Assembly (NCBI GenBank): GCA_028819435.1
Contig: JAPPLK010000071.1
Span: 1-40,249 of the forward strand
DNA length: 40,249 bases
DNA from: Nitrospira sp.
GTDB lineage: Bacteria; Nitrospirota; Nitrospiria; Nitrospirales; UBA8639
Direction: 5' to 3'
In this document: positions 16,704 through 25,201 of the stretch, one piece after another
Numbering within the stretch: the first letter of the stretch is position 1
How the letters are laid out: the number at the start of each line of letters is the position of its first letter
Notes under the pieces: generated by a model
Told to the model about the DNA's origin: nothing
What the model saw: only the letters and a program-made list of their open reading frames with translations
The model's database searches: none
Translations under genes and position numbers: made by a program

Positions 16704-17267
16704 ATGGTTGACTGGCAGTTCCTCGCGACGGTAGCAGTGCCTATACTGACGCTGTTCATCGGCGTTTGGATCAATCAGAGGTTAGAGAAGCGCCCCAGAT
16801 TGTTGTCTCACTGGGGGCATGTATCCTCATTCAACTACCAAAAGGGAGACGGCACCACCGGAATCGTAAATACCCATTCGGTTGTCATCATGAACGTAGG
16901 CAGGCGAGCGGCGACGAACGTGCGGCTAAGTCACACTTTTTTGCCGGATTTCAATATCTGGCCCCCAGTTGAATATCAACTCAAGGAAGTGCCGAACTCA
17001 GGCAAAGACATCGTAATCCCTACCGTAGTCCCAAACCAGCAGTTGACCATCTCCTATCTCTATTTTCCGCCGGTCACTTACGCTAATGTCAATGCGGGTG
17101 TGCAGTGCGATGAGGGTTTTGCGACTCCAATACCCGTCTTGCTGCAACGACAGTATCCAAATTGGTTTAATTACTCTGTAGTCGTGCTCATGATTGTGGG
17201 AATGGCCACGCTGGCATACGGTTTGTTTGAACTAGGCTCATTGATCCTCGCTGCAGCATCGAACTGA
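16704..17267 (+). CDS. Hypothetical membrane protein with N- and C-terminal helices
   Basis: About 187 aa from ATG 16704 (AAAGG 6 nt upstream; GTG 16689 also in frame). One transmembrane segment lies at the N-terminus (FLATVAVPILTLFIGVWI) and another near the C-terminus (VVVLMIVGMATLAYGLFELG). Between them is a beta-rich domain of about 120 residues (VVIMNVGRRAATNVRLSHTF) with immunoglobulin-like character. No family assigned. AT-richer than the pump operon. Confidence 0.6.
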   Translation: MVDWQFLATVAVPILTLFIGVWINQRLEKRPRLLSHWGHVSSFNYQKGDGTTGIVNTHSVVIMNVGRRAATNVRLSHTFLPDFNIWPPVEYQLKEVPNSGKDIVIPTVVPNQQLTISYLYFPPVTYANVNAGVQCDEGFATPIPVLLQRQYPNWFNYSVVVLMIVGMATLAYGLFELGSLILAAASN

Positions 17268-17299
17268 AACTGCCCAATTTAGGGCCAGCATCACTGTGA

Positions 17300-17431
17300 T
17301 CTCGCGCAGTTTTCTTAGCCAACGATCTTCACTTGGGCGTTGATGACCCGCGGACCTTCTATTCCTTACGGGGCACACGGTACGAAAAACTCAAAAACGA
17401 GGTCCTGCACCTGACGCGCGCTTGGAAATGA
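17300..17431 (+). pseudogene. Orphan C-terminal coding remnant
   Basis: The 17268-17786 gap has no complete gene. One frame without a start codon reads LHLGVDDPRTFYSLRGTRYE and continues for about 15 residues to TGA at 17429-17431. Its composition is protein-like, suggesting the tail of a lost gene of unknown identity. The remaining bases to 17786 are AT-rich with no convincing feature. Confidence 0.3.
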
Positions 17432-17786
17432 TGGAGGGCTAGGTTTCTTCAGCGGGTGGCATGACAATAATTTGGATTCTTTTTGGGAAACTGCTTTGTA
17501 GTAAACTGCCGCTTGTCAGGCCTCATATTGCGTCCCTGCGCGCCTAGTTCCCCTAAGCCAATCTTGCTTCTGACAACATTACTCTAAGTCTTAGTTGACA
17601 GATTTATTGGCCTTCGCTAGGGCAATGGATGGTTTTATACCCTGATCCTTTGGGCCAATCTTTTCCCAGAAATTTATCTATGCCGACTTCAGGCGGAACA
17701 AAAGTTTTGATTGACTTCAAGTTGCCCATATTCTATGTTTTTATAGTATTTTTTATGATTAATTAGTTATTATTGGACATTATCAT

Positions 17787-17975
17787 ATGACCGACAAATG
17801 GCTCACTGTAAAAGAAGTCGCTGAATATCTCAAAATAAGCACTGACCTTGTCTACAAGTTTGCCCAACGGGGAAAGATCCCGGTTTCTAAGGTAGGAAAT
17901 CAGTGGAGATTTGATCGAGAAGAAATTGATGCCTGGGTTAAGGCCCAGCGTCCTCGGACACGTTCAAAAACATGA
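17787..17975 (+). CDS. Excisionase-type helix-turn-helix protein
   Basis: 62 aa consisting almost entirely of the MerR-like HTH_17 fold: WLTVKEVAEYLKIS, then VYKFAQRGKIPVSKVGNQWR and FDREEIDAWVK. Such proteins act as excisionases or small regulators on islands and plasmids. The stop overlaps the radC start by ATGA (17972-17975). It may be the regulator of the downstream defence-like operon. Confidence 0.85.
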   Translation: MTDKWLTVKEVAEYLKISTDLVYKFAQRGKIPVSKVGNQWRFDREEIDAWVKAQRPRTRSKT

Positions 17976-18724
17976 ACATATCAAAGAGCGGGAAGAGAAA
18001 GAAAAGTTCACACACGATAGTGGACTGGCCCGTTGAAGACCGGCCACGTGAGAAGTTACTTTTGAAGGGACCAGAGTCCCTCACGAATACCGAACTTCTG
18101 GCAATCTTTCTTCGTTCGGGCGTGAAAGGGAAAAGCGCTGTTAGCTTAGCACAGGAACTCCTTTCTCAATTCGGTTCTTTACGAGAACTCTACGCAGCAC
18201 CTTTGGAAGAAGTGGAGGCGGTGCTTGGCCTGGGTAAAGCCAAAATTGCTCAGTTTAAAGCAGTAACCGAACTGAGCAAGCGTTACCTTGCTGAAGGATT
18301 CCAGAATCGCTCCTTCGTGGAGTCTTCGGATGATATTCTTAACCTCTTATATCAAGAAATGCGAGATCTAGATCAAGAGATCTTAAAAGTCGTTCTTCTA
18401 AACGGGCAAAATCATGTCTTGAAAATCGAGACAATTTCTAAAGGAACGCTGACAACGGCTCAAATTTATCCGAGAGAAGTGATCAAGTCTGCCCTTAGGC
18501 ATTCCACCGCTGCAATTGTGTTCGTTCACAATCATCCATCGGGAGTTGCACGACCAAGCGAGGATGATAAAAAGATCACACGGAACCTTGTCTTTGCATG
18601 CCGTTTTATGAGGATAAAGGTCCACGACCACATCATTATTGGAGATAATGACAAGTTCAGCTTTGCTGACAAAGGAATGATTGAGCAGTACGAAAAGGAC
18701 TTTGATTCGAGGAACGTTTTGTAG
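17972..18724 (+). CDS. radC: RadC-family JAB-domain protein
   Basis: 250 aa. N-terminal HhH/UPF0758 part (DRPREKLLLKGPESLTNTEL and a VLGLGKAKIAQFKA hairpin) plus a C-terminal JAB metalloprotease-like domain with VHNHPSG and a downstream Asp in RPSEDD. RadC-like genes are frequent on mobile islands; the role in repair is disputed. It overlaps the HTH gene and lies 2 nt before the methylase gene, so it belongs to the same transcript. Confidence 0.92.
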   Translation: MNISKSGKRKKSSHTIVDWPVEDRPREKLLLKGPESLTNTELLAIFLRSGVKGKSAVSLAQELLSQFGSLRELYAAPLEEVEAVLGLGKAKIAQFKAVTELSKRYLAEGFQNRSFVESSDDILNLLYQEMRDLDQEILKVVLLNGQNHVLKIETISKGTLTTAQIYPREVIKSALRHSTAAIVFVHNHPSGVARPSEDDKKITRNLVFACRFMRIKVHDHIIIGDNDKFSFADKGMIEQYEKDFDSRNVL

Positions 18725-18726
18725 GG

Positions 18727-21294
18727 ATGATCAAGAAGTTTAAGAAAGCCGAAGAGACCGAAAAGCCGGAAGGACAGATCCAGGATTTTGTCTCTGGTCA
18801 CTGGGTAAAGGCTACTCCTGAAGAGATCGATGCTGTTCAAATCTTTTCACGACGCCTGATTGAAGATTATGACTACCCAAAATCGAATATTCAGACTCGA
18901 CCCCAGTGCCGTGTCCGTAAACGTCCATCGGATAAAGAGAAGTCTTATCCTGTGGATATTGCCGTCTTCAAGGGCAGCCGTCGGATTGAAGACGACCTAT
19001 TCATGGTTGTTGAGTGTAAAAAGAAAAACCGGCAGGACGGTCTTGCACAATTAAAACTCTACTTGGATATGTCAGCAGCAGAAATCGGAGTCTGGTTTAA
19101 CGGTCTCGAACACACATACTTAAGAAAGATCTACCACAAAGATGGACGACGCACCTACCAAGATCTCCCTAGCATTCCACGTTATGGTCAGCGTATTGAG
19201 GATATTGGCCTTTTCAAGAGAAAAGATCTCAAGGTTCCTTCGGACCTGAGAGCCGTCTTCCGTGACCTTCGTAACCACCTTGCTGGCAATGTCACAGGCA
19301 TTACACGCGACGAAGCCCTGGCCCAACAGATTATCAACCTCCTTTTCTGCAAGATCTATGATGAGATCAATACTGGAGCCAATGATATTGTCACTTTCCG
19401 TTCTGGAATCGACGAGCCACCACGTGATGTCAGAAAACGGATACTTGCTCTTTTTGATGAAAAAGTGAAAGGGGATTTTAACGATGTCTTTGATAAGACC
19501 GACGCCATCATCATAGACCCTGAAAGTCTTGTCTATGTTGTCGGTGAACTAGAAAATTATTGTATCACCGAAGCACCAAGAGACGCGGTGGGAGATGCTT
19601 TTGAAGTCTTCATTGGCCCCGCCCTTCGCGGTGGTGAAGGCCAGTTCTTTACTCCCCGAAATGTTGTCAAGATGATGATCAATATTCTGGACCCAAAGCC
19701 AGGAGATATGATCCTTGATCCTGCATCTGGGTCCGGTGGTTTCCTGATCATGGCATTGGAGCATGTCTGGAAGAAAATGGAGGATCAAGCCAAATCGAAA
19801 GGTTGGAGCGCAGTGCAACTTGATCGGAAGAAGCGTGATATTGCTAGTAAGTGTTTTCGCGGTATTGACAAAGACTCTTTTCTGGCAAAGGTTACCAAGG
19901 CCTATATGGCAATCATCGGGGATGGTCGCGGTGGGATTTTCTGTGAGAACAGCTTGGTTTTATCTAAGGATTGGCACTATGCGACACGAGACAGCGTCGA
20001 TGTCGGGGCTTTTAATGTAGTGCTAACGAACCCTCCCTTTGGAACAAAAATTCGGATCAAGGGAGAGCGCATACTTACTCAATACGAGTTGGGATACAAG
20101 TGGAAAAAGAACAAGAAGACCGGTAAAGTTGAAAAGACAGGCACGCTTCACGACGAACGACCGCCCCAAGTCCTCTTCTTGGAACGCTGTCTTCAGTTCC
20201 TTAAGTCAGGTGGTCGTTTGGGTATTGTCTTACCAGAGAGCATTCTAGGCAATCCTTCTTATGAATATCTAGTTACTTATATATTGGAGAAGACAAAAAT
20301 TATCGGTGTCGTAACTATGCCTGAGCACCTTTTTAAGACTAGCGGCAAAGGCGGCACCCATTGCAAGGTATGCGCACTCTTTTTAGAAAAAAACACGGTA
20401 GAACAGCCCTACGACATTTTCATGGCCGACGTTAAATGGTGTGGCCATGATTCAAGAGGTAACCCAACGATCAGGAAAACGAAATTAGGTGAAGATGTTT
20501 TAATAGATGAAGTGCCTGATGTAGCTCCACATTTCCATCTTTTGCAAAAAGCTGTATCCCGTCGAGGAGATCATCGAGGTTTTCTTCTCAAGTCTGATCA
20601 GATCAAGAATAAGATTCTTGTCCCAAAATATTACGCTCCGGAACTAGATGCTTATCTCTTGAGTCTCTCCCGAACCCATGATCTTGTGACGATAAAGTCG
20701 CTTTTTGAAAGTGAAGTTTTATCAGTTCAAACAGGAATTGAAATTGGGAAAATGGCCTATGGGACTGGTCATATACCATTTGTGCGCAGTTCAGATCTTT
20801 CAAACTGGGAGATCAAAGCCGATTTTAAGCACGGTGTCAGTCGAGCGATCTATGAAGAACTGAGAAGTGGCATAGATGTTCAGGCTGGGGACATTCTTCT
20901 GGTAAGAGATGGAACCTACCTAATCGGGACAACTGCGATTGTTACAGAGAGCGATGTGCCAATGCTCTTCCAGAGCCATATATATCGCTTTCGGGTTTTA
21001 AAGTCAGATAACATCGATCCATGGTTGTTTTTTGCTTGTCTCAACACCTCAGTTGTAAAGAAGCAGATTCGAGCAAAGCAATTTACTCAAGACATCATTG
21101 ATACATTGGGCAAGCGCATCTTCGAGGTGATCTTGCCTATTCCAAAAGACAAAGAATTTCGAGAAAAGATTGCTAGGCAAACGCGGGAAACCGTACTGTT
21201 ACGGGTGTCTCTTAGGAACAAAGCCAAACAGATCTCTCTTGAGGTTGAAGGTATCACCGAACCTGGAGAAGAAGACAGCTATGAACTGGCCTGA
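18727..21294 (+). CDS. Single-chain nuclease-methylase-specificity protein (type I-like, no translocase)
   Basis: 855 aa. Residues about 30-180 are a type I R-subunit N-terminal-like nuclease (VDIAVF near 75, VVECKKK near 95, i.e. D...ExK). Residues about 220-570 are an HsdM-like N6-adenine methylase: SAM motif DPASGSGG near 331 and catalytic NPPF near 434. Residues about 660-850 resemble an HsdS target-recognition half (IPFVRSSDLSNW; GDILLVRDGT). No DEAD-box translocase is encoded, unlike true type I systems, so it resembles a type IIG-style fused enzyme. Tightly packed with the upstream radC and the downstream ATPase gene. Confidence 0.85.
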   Translation: MIKKFKKAEETEKPEGQIQDFVSGHWVKATPEEIDAVQIFSRRLIEDYDYPKSNIQTRPQCRVRKRPSDKEKSYPVDIAVFKGSRRIEDDLFMVVECKKKNRQDGLAQLKLYLDMSAAEIGVWFNGLEHTYLRKIYHKDGRRTYQDLPSIPRYGQRIEDIGLFKRKDLKVPSDLRAVFRDLRNHLAGNVTGITRDEALAQQIINLLFCKIYDEINTGANDIVTFRSGIDEPPRDVRKRILALFDEKVKGDFNDVFDKTDAIIIDPESLVYVVGELENYCITEAPRDAVGDAFEVFIGPALRGGEGQFFTPRNVVKMMINILDPKPGDMILDPASGSGGFLIMALEHVWKKMEDQAKSKGWSAVQLDRKKRDIASKCFRGIDKDSFLAKVTKAYMAIIGDGRGGIFCENSLVLSKDWHYATRDSVDVGAFNVVLTNPPFGTKIRIKGERILTQYELGYKWKKNKKTGKVEKTGTLHDERPPQVLFLERCLQFLKSGGRLGIVLPESILGNPSYEYLVTYILEKTKIIGVVTMPEHLFKTSGKGGTHCKVCALFLEKNTVEQPYDIFMADVKWCGHDSRGNPTIRKTKLGEDVLIDEVPDVAPHFHLLQKAVSRRGDHRGFLLKSDQIKNKILVPKYYAPELDAYLLSLSRTHDLVTIKSLFESEVLSVQTGIEIGKMAYGTGHIPFVRSSDLSNWEIKADFKHGVSRAIYEELRSGIDVQAGDILLVRDGTYLIGTTAIVTESDVPMLFQSHIYRFRVLKSDNIDPWLFFACLNTSVVKKQIRAKQFTQDIIDTLGKRIFEVILPIPKDKEFREKIARQTRETVLLRVSLRNKAKQISLEVEGITEPGEEDSYELA

Positions 21295-23956
21295 ACCAAT
21301 TTCCGAAGCACTGAGACTACCTAGCGGCGCCTGTTTCTACAAATGTGCCCTGCAGGTGAACCCTTACGATTATGTGAAGCGCCATAGCAGGTCTACGCGT
21401 GCGAAGGACGAGAGTGAATACAACCAGCTTGTGATTGATGCCTGCAAAACGAATGGGATCCAAGTGATTGCCGTCACCGATCATTACAGGGTCAAAACAT
21501 CGGAAACACTCCGTGAGCAAGCCAGAAAGTCAGATATTTGTGTGTTTCCAGGATTCGAGGCAGTGACCAAAGAAGGGGTGCATCTGCTTTGCTTGTTTTC
21601 TCCTGATACACCACTTGTTAAGCTCGAGCGCTACCTTGGAGACTGTGGTGTCCATGATGAATCAACGGTATCACCCACGGGCAAATATGATGTTACGGAA
21701 TTATTGGAAGAGGCCCAAAAGTGGGGATCGGTGTGTATTGCAGCTCATGTCGCAGGCGAGGGAGGCCTTTTGAGGGAGCTTGACGGTCAGACACGAATGA
21801 ACGTCTGGAGGCATCCCTATCTACTTGCGTGCTCCCTTCCAGGGCCTGTGCAGGATGCTCCTGAGGGTCTTCGACATATTCTCAAAAATAAGGATGCTCA
21901 ACATTGCAGGGAACGACCTGTTGCTATTCTTAATGCGAATGATGTCAGCAAACCAGAAGATTTGGCGAAACCTTCGGTTTTTTGCTGGATCAAAATGTCG
22001 GAGATTTCGATTGATGGTCTTAGACAAGCATTTATTGATCCTCGTTCCCGCATCCGGCTTGCTCATGACCCGATACCAGAGGATCATACCGAGTTTGTTA
22101 CCATATCTTGGCAGGGTGGGTTTCTTGACGGAAGTGCTATCCACTTCAATGAGAATTTGAACGTTCTCATTGGTGGGCGGGGCACCGGCAAGTCAACCGT
22201 AGTTGAGAGTGTTCGATATGTGCTGGGCTTGGAGCCACTGGGCGAGGAGGCGCGCAAGGTTCACGACGGCATTATCCGGCAAGTTCTTCGCGGTGGCACA
22301 AAGGTTTCTCTCCTTGTCCGTTCTCATCGGCCAGCAATGCATGACTATCTGATTGAGAGAACCATTCCCAACCCACCGGTGGTGAGAGATGACACGGGGA
22401 GGGTGATTTCCTTGTCTCCAACTGACATCGCTCCACAGGCAGAGGTGTACGGCCAGCACGAAATCTCAGAATTGACGAAAAGTCCTGAGAAGCTCACGCG
22501 CCTTCTGGAGCGCTTCGTGGATCGCGACCCAAGCATCACACAGCGTAAGGGGTCTCTTACGCAAACGCTGGAACGATCCAGAGTTCGTATACTTGAAGTG
22601 AAGAGGGAACTACGTCAGATTGTCGAGCGGCTGGCATCTCTTCCTACGCTGGAGGAAACGCTGAAGCGATTCCAGCAAGCAGGCCTTGAGGACAAACTTA
22701 AGGAACAGAGTCTCTTGCTTCGAGAAGAGAGAATTTTGCGTACGGCAGGTGAACGCATTGTTCCTTTCCGCGAGATCCTAGGGCAACTCCGTCGGGCCAT
22801 ACCAATCGATCGTGCGTTCATATCAGTGAAGGCGTTGGAAGGATTACCGGGGAAAGAGATTCTAACAGAGTTAGATGCGGTCCTTGATCAGCTTGATCGA
22901 AATATCAAGGCTATTGTCAGCCAAATGGCCGAGGCACTTGAGGATGCTGATGGAGGCCATAGGGCAGTCAGCCAGCACTGGGAGTCTAGAAAGAAGGGTG
23001 TTCAAGCTGCCTATGAAAAGATCCTTCGTGAACTTCAGAAATCCAAAGTCGATGGAGAAGAATTCATACGGCTTCGACGTCAGATCGAAGAGCTCCGCCC
23101 ACTCAAGGACAGGCAGAACGCGCTTCAGCGTGATCTGAATGAGCTAGAAGACCAGCGGCGCAATTTACTAGCAGAATGGGAGGATATTAAAGCCTCTGAA
23201 TATCAGCAGCTTGAGAGGGCGGCAAAAAAAGTAAATAAGGCCCTTGCTGACCGAGTTCGAGTTCAAGTAACAGCAGCGGGAAATCGAGAGTCGTTATATC
23301 AGCTCCTACGTGAGCATGTTGGCGGACGTCTGAGTGAAACTCTTGAGATACTCAAGAAACGAGATTCGCTCTCGCTCAGGGAGTTTGCTGATTCCTGTCG
23401 TACTGGGCGTGAGGTTCTCACGGAGAGCTTTTTAATTCCACCAGCCCAGGCAGAACGCCTTGCTCAAGCCCCACTCGAAACGTTTATGGAGATGGAGGAG
23501 TTGGATCTTCCTCCAACAACCGCTATAAAGTTAAATGTGGCTGGAGAGGGGCAAACGGCTACTTGGCAGGCCTTGGATGACCTTTCCACAGGTCAGAAAG
23601 CAACGGCGGTTTTGTTGCTACTCTTGCTTGAGTCCGAGGCTACACTAGTCGTAGATCAACCTGAAGACGATCTCGACAACCGCTTCATCACGGAAGGGGT
23701 AGTTCCCAAAATGCGTGAGGAAAAATGCCGTCGTCAGTTCCTATTCGCTACCCATAATGCCAACATCCCTGTCCTTGGCGACGCAGAACTGATTGTGGGT
23801 CTTAGGGCAGCAGGTGAAGCTAGTGAGGGAAGAGCTGAAATACCAGTCAAACACATGGGATCTATTGATGCTCGGCCAGTACGGGAGCTTGTCGAAGAAG
23901 TGCTCGAAGGCGGCAGGGAGGCTTTCGAGACGAGACGCCTGAAGTACGGCTTTTAG
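21281..23956 (+). CDS. PHP-domain SMC-like ATPase (TrlF-type)
   Basis: 891 aa from ATG 21281, overlapping the methylase by 14 nt; an upstream in-frame ATG at 21170 lies deep in the methylase and is unlikely. The N-terminal 250 residues are PHP-like (AVTDHYR near 64, a later AAHVAGEGG). Walker A GGRGTGKST lies near 297, then about 350 residues of coiled coil, signature LSTGQ near 767, Walker B VVDQPEDDLD near 790 and THN switch His. It resembles Rad50/SMC-type ATPases with a phosphoesterase domain. Likely the DNA-sensing or effector partner of the methylase-nuclease. Confidence 0.85.
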   Translation: MNWPEPISEALRLPSGACFYKCALQVNPYDYVKRHSRSTRAKDESEYNQLVIDACKTNGIQVIAVTDHYRVKTSETLREQARKSDICVFPGFEAVTKEGVHLLCLFSPDTPLVKLERYLGDCGVHDESTVSPTGKYDVTELLEEAQKWGSVCIAAHVAGEGGLLRELDGQTRMNVWRHPYLLACSLPGPVQDAPEGLRHILKNKDAQHCRERPVAILNANDVSKPEDLAKPSVFCWIKMSEISIDGLRQAFIDPRSRIRLAHDPIPEDHTEFVTISWQGGFLDGSAIHFNENLNVLIGGRGTGKSTVVESVRYVLGLEPLGEEARKVHDGIIRQVLRGGTKVSLLVRSHRPAMHDYLIERTIPNPPVVRDDTGRVISLSPTDIAPQAEVYGQHEISELTKSPEKLTRLLERFVDRDPSITQRKGSLTQTLERSRVRILEVKRELRQIVERLASLPTLEETLKRFQQAGLEDKLKEQSLLLREERILRTAGERIVPFREILGQLRRAIPIDRAFISVKALEGLPGKEILTELDAVLDQLDRNIKAIVSQMAEALEDADGGHRAVSQHWESRKKGVQAAYEKILRELQKSKVDGEEFIRLRRQIEELRPLKDRQNALQRDLNELEDQRRNLLAEWEDIKASEYQQLERAAKKVNKALADRVRVQVTAAGNRESLYQLLREHVGGRLSETLEILKKRDSLSLREFADSCRTGREVLTESFLIPPAQAERLAQAPLETFMEMEELDLPPTTAIKLNVAGEGQTATWQALDDLSTGQKATAVLLLLLLESEATLVVDQPEDDLDNRFITEGVVPKMREEKCRRQFLFATHNANIPVLGDAELIVGLRAAGEASEGRAEIPVKHMGSIDARPVRELVEEVLEGGREAFETRRLKYGF

Positions 23957-23965
23957 AGATTACCC

Positions 23966-25198
23966 ATGACCAAGACGGAACTGATAGAGCTTATTCGAAA
24001 TGATGAGAACTCTGGTGTGGAGTTTAAACGAGATACTATTGAGAATCGCGACCTTGCAAAGGAATTGGTGGCTTTTGCCAATTTGCAAGGGGGATATGTG
24101 CTACTTGGAGTCGAGAAAGATAAAACCATTTTAGGCATTACTCGAGAGAAGTTAGAAGAGTGGGTAATGACAGCATGCAGAGATAAGATTCGGCCAGAAC
24201 TGATCCCTTACTTTGAAATCCATCGTGATTTCGAGCCAGGGAGACATGTTGCTATTGTACGCGTGGAGCGCGGGTGGACCGTGCACCATGTGTGGCACAA
24301 CAAGCACCGAACGTATTTTATTCGCGTTGGGACGCAAAGCCGCGAAGCTAGCCAGGAAGAACTGGAGCGTTTGTTTCAACAGCGAGGTGCGTTTCGACTG
24401 GAACTTCGACCAGTCTCTGGATCGACTATGAAGGACCTTGATCGCAGACGACTTGTTGATTACTTTGCACGTGTACGACAGCAGGAGGTTCCACTAGAAG
24501 AAAACGAAGCGGCTTGGCGTATGCTTCTCATCAACACGGAGGTTTTGTCAGAAGACGGAGGCAATTCTCCTACAACAGTCGCTGGCCTTCTCTTATTTGG
24601 ACGGAACCCAAACCGTTTTCTTCCCCATGCAGGCATAGATGCTGTCGCATACTCAAGCTTAGAAAAGGATTACGCGGCAAAGGAACGCAGTCCGCTACGA
24701 GGCCCGATCATGCCGCTTCGTAATGGGCAAGGGGAAGTTGTTGAGAATGGTCTTGTTGATCAGGCAATCGACTTTATACGCCGTAATACGGTAGTTGAAG
24801 CGCTCATTGATGGAAAAGGTCAGCGTCAAGAACACTGGAAAGACTATCCCTTGGAAGTGATTCGTGAGACCGTTGTGAATGCGATAACTCACCGTGATTA
24901 CTCACTCTCGGCAACCGATATAGAAGTAAGTCTTTATGCGGATCGCCTTGAAGTTATCTCTCCTGGAAGACTGCCGAATGGGATCACGCCCGCGCGCATG
25001 CGTACTGGCTGCCGTGCAGCCAGAAATCAGCTTATTAAGGACGTAATGCGTGATTACGGCTACATGGAACACATGGGAATGGGTGTTCCCCGGAAAATAA
25101 TACGTGGAATGCTTGACCACAATGGAACCAACCCGGATTTTATAGAAGATGGGGAGCGCTTTATAGTACGCCTTTGGAAAGAACCACGGAAACCATGA
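23966..25198 (+). CDS. AlbA_2 (Schlafen-like) domain / HATPase_c_4 protein
   Basis: 410 aa, 9 nt after the ATPase gene. N-terminal AlbA_2 domain: GVEFKRD at 17-23 and FANLQGGYVLLGVEKD. The C-terminal half has ETVVNAITHRDYS near 300 and a late HMGMGVPRKIIRGM block typical of HATPase_c_4. Such proteins are annotated as putative transcriptional regulators or RNA-binding proteins and recur in defence islands. The third member of the operon could sense nucleic acid or regulate. It converges on the permease gene with only 3 nt between stops. Confidence 0.85.
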   Translation: MTKTELIELIRNDENSGVEFKRDTIENRDLAKELVAFANLQGGYVLLGVEKDKTILGITREKLEEWVMTACRDKIRPELIPYFEIHRDFEPGRHVAIVRVERGWTVHHVWHNKHRTYFIRVGTQSREASQEELERLFQQRGAFRLELRPVSGSTMKDLDRRRLVDYFARVRQQEVPLEENEAAWRMLLINTEVLSEDGGNSPTTVAGLLLFGRNPNRFLPHAGIDAVAYSSLEKDYAAKERSPLRGPIMPLRNGQGEVVENGLVDQAIDFIRRNTVVEALIDGKGQRQEHWKDYPLEVIRETVVNAITHRDYSLSATDIEVSLYADRLEVISPGRLPNGITPARMRTGCRAARNQLIKDVMRDYGYMEHMGMGVPRKIIRGMLDHNGTNPDFIEDGERFIVRLWKEPRKP

Positions 25199-25201
25199 GG
25201 C

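Noticed and set aside
18727-21294. Classical type I restriction system
   Set aside because: No HsdR translocase/helicase motifs anywhere in the operon; nuclease, methylase and specificity parts are in one chain.
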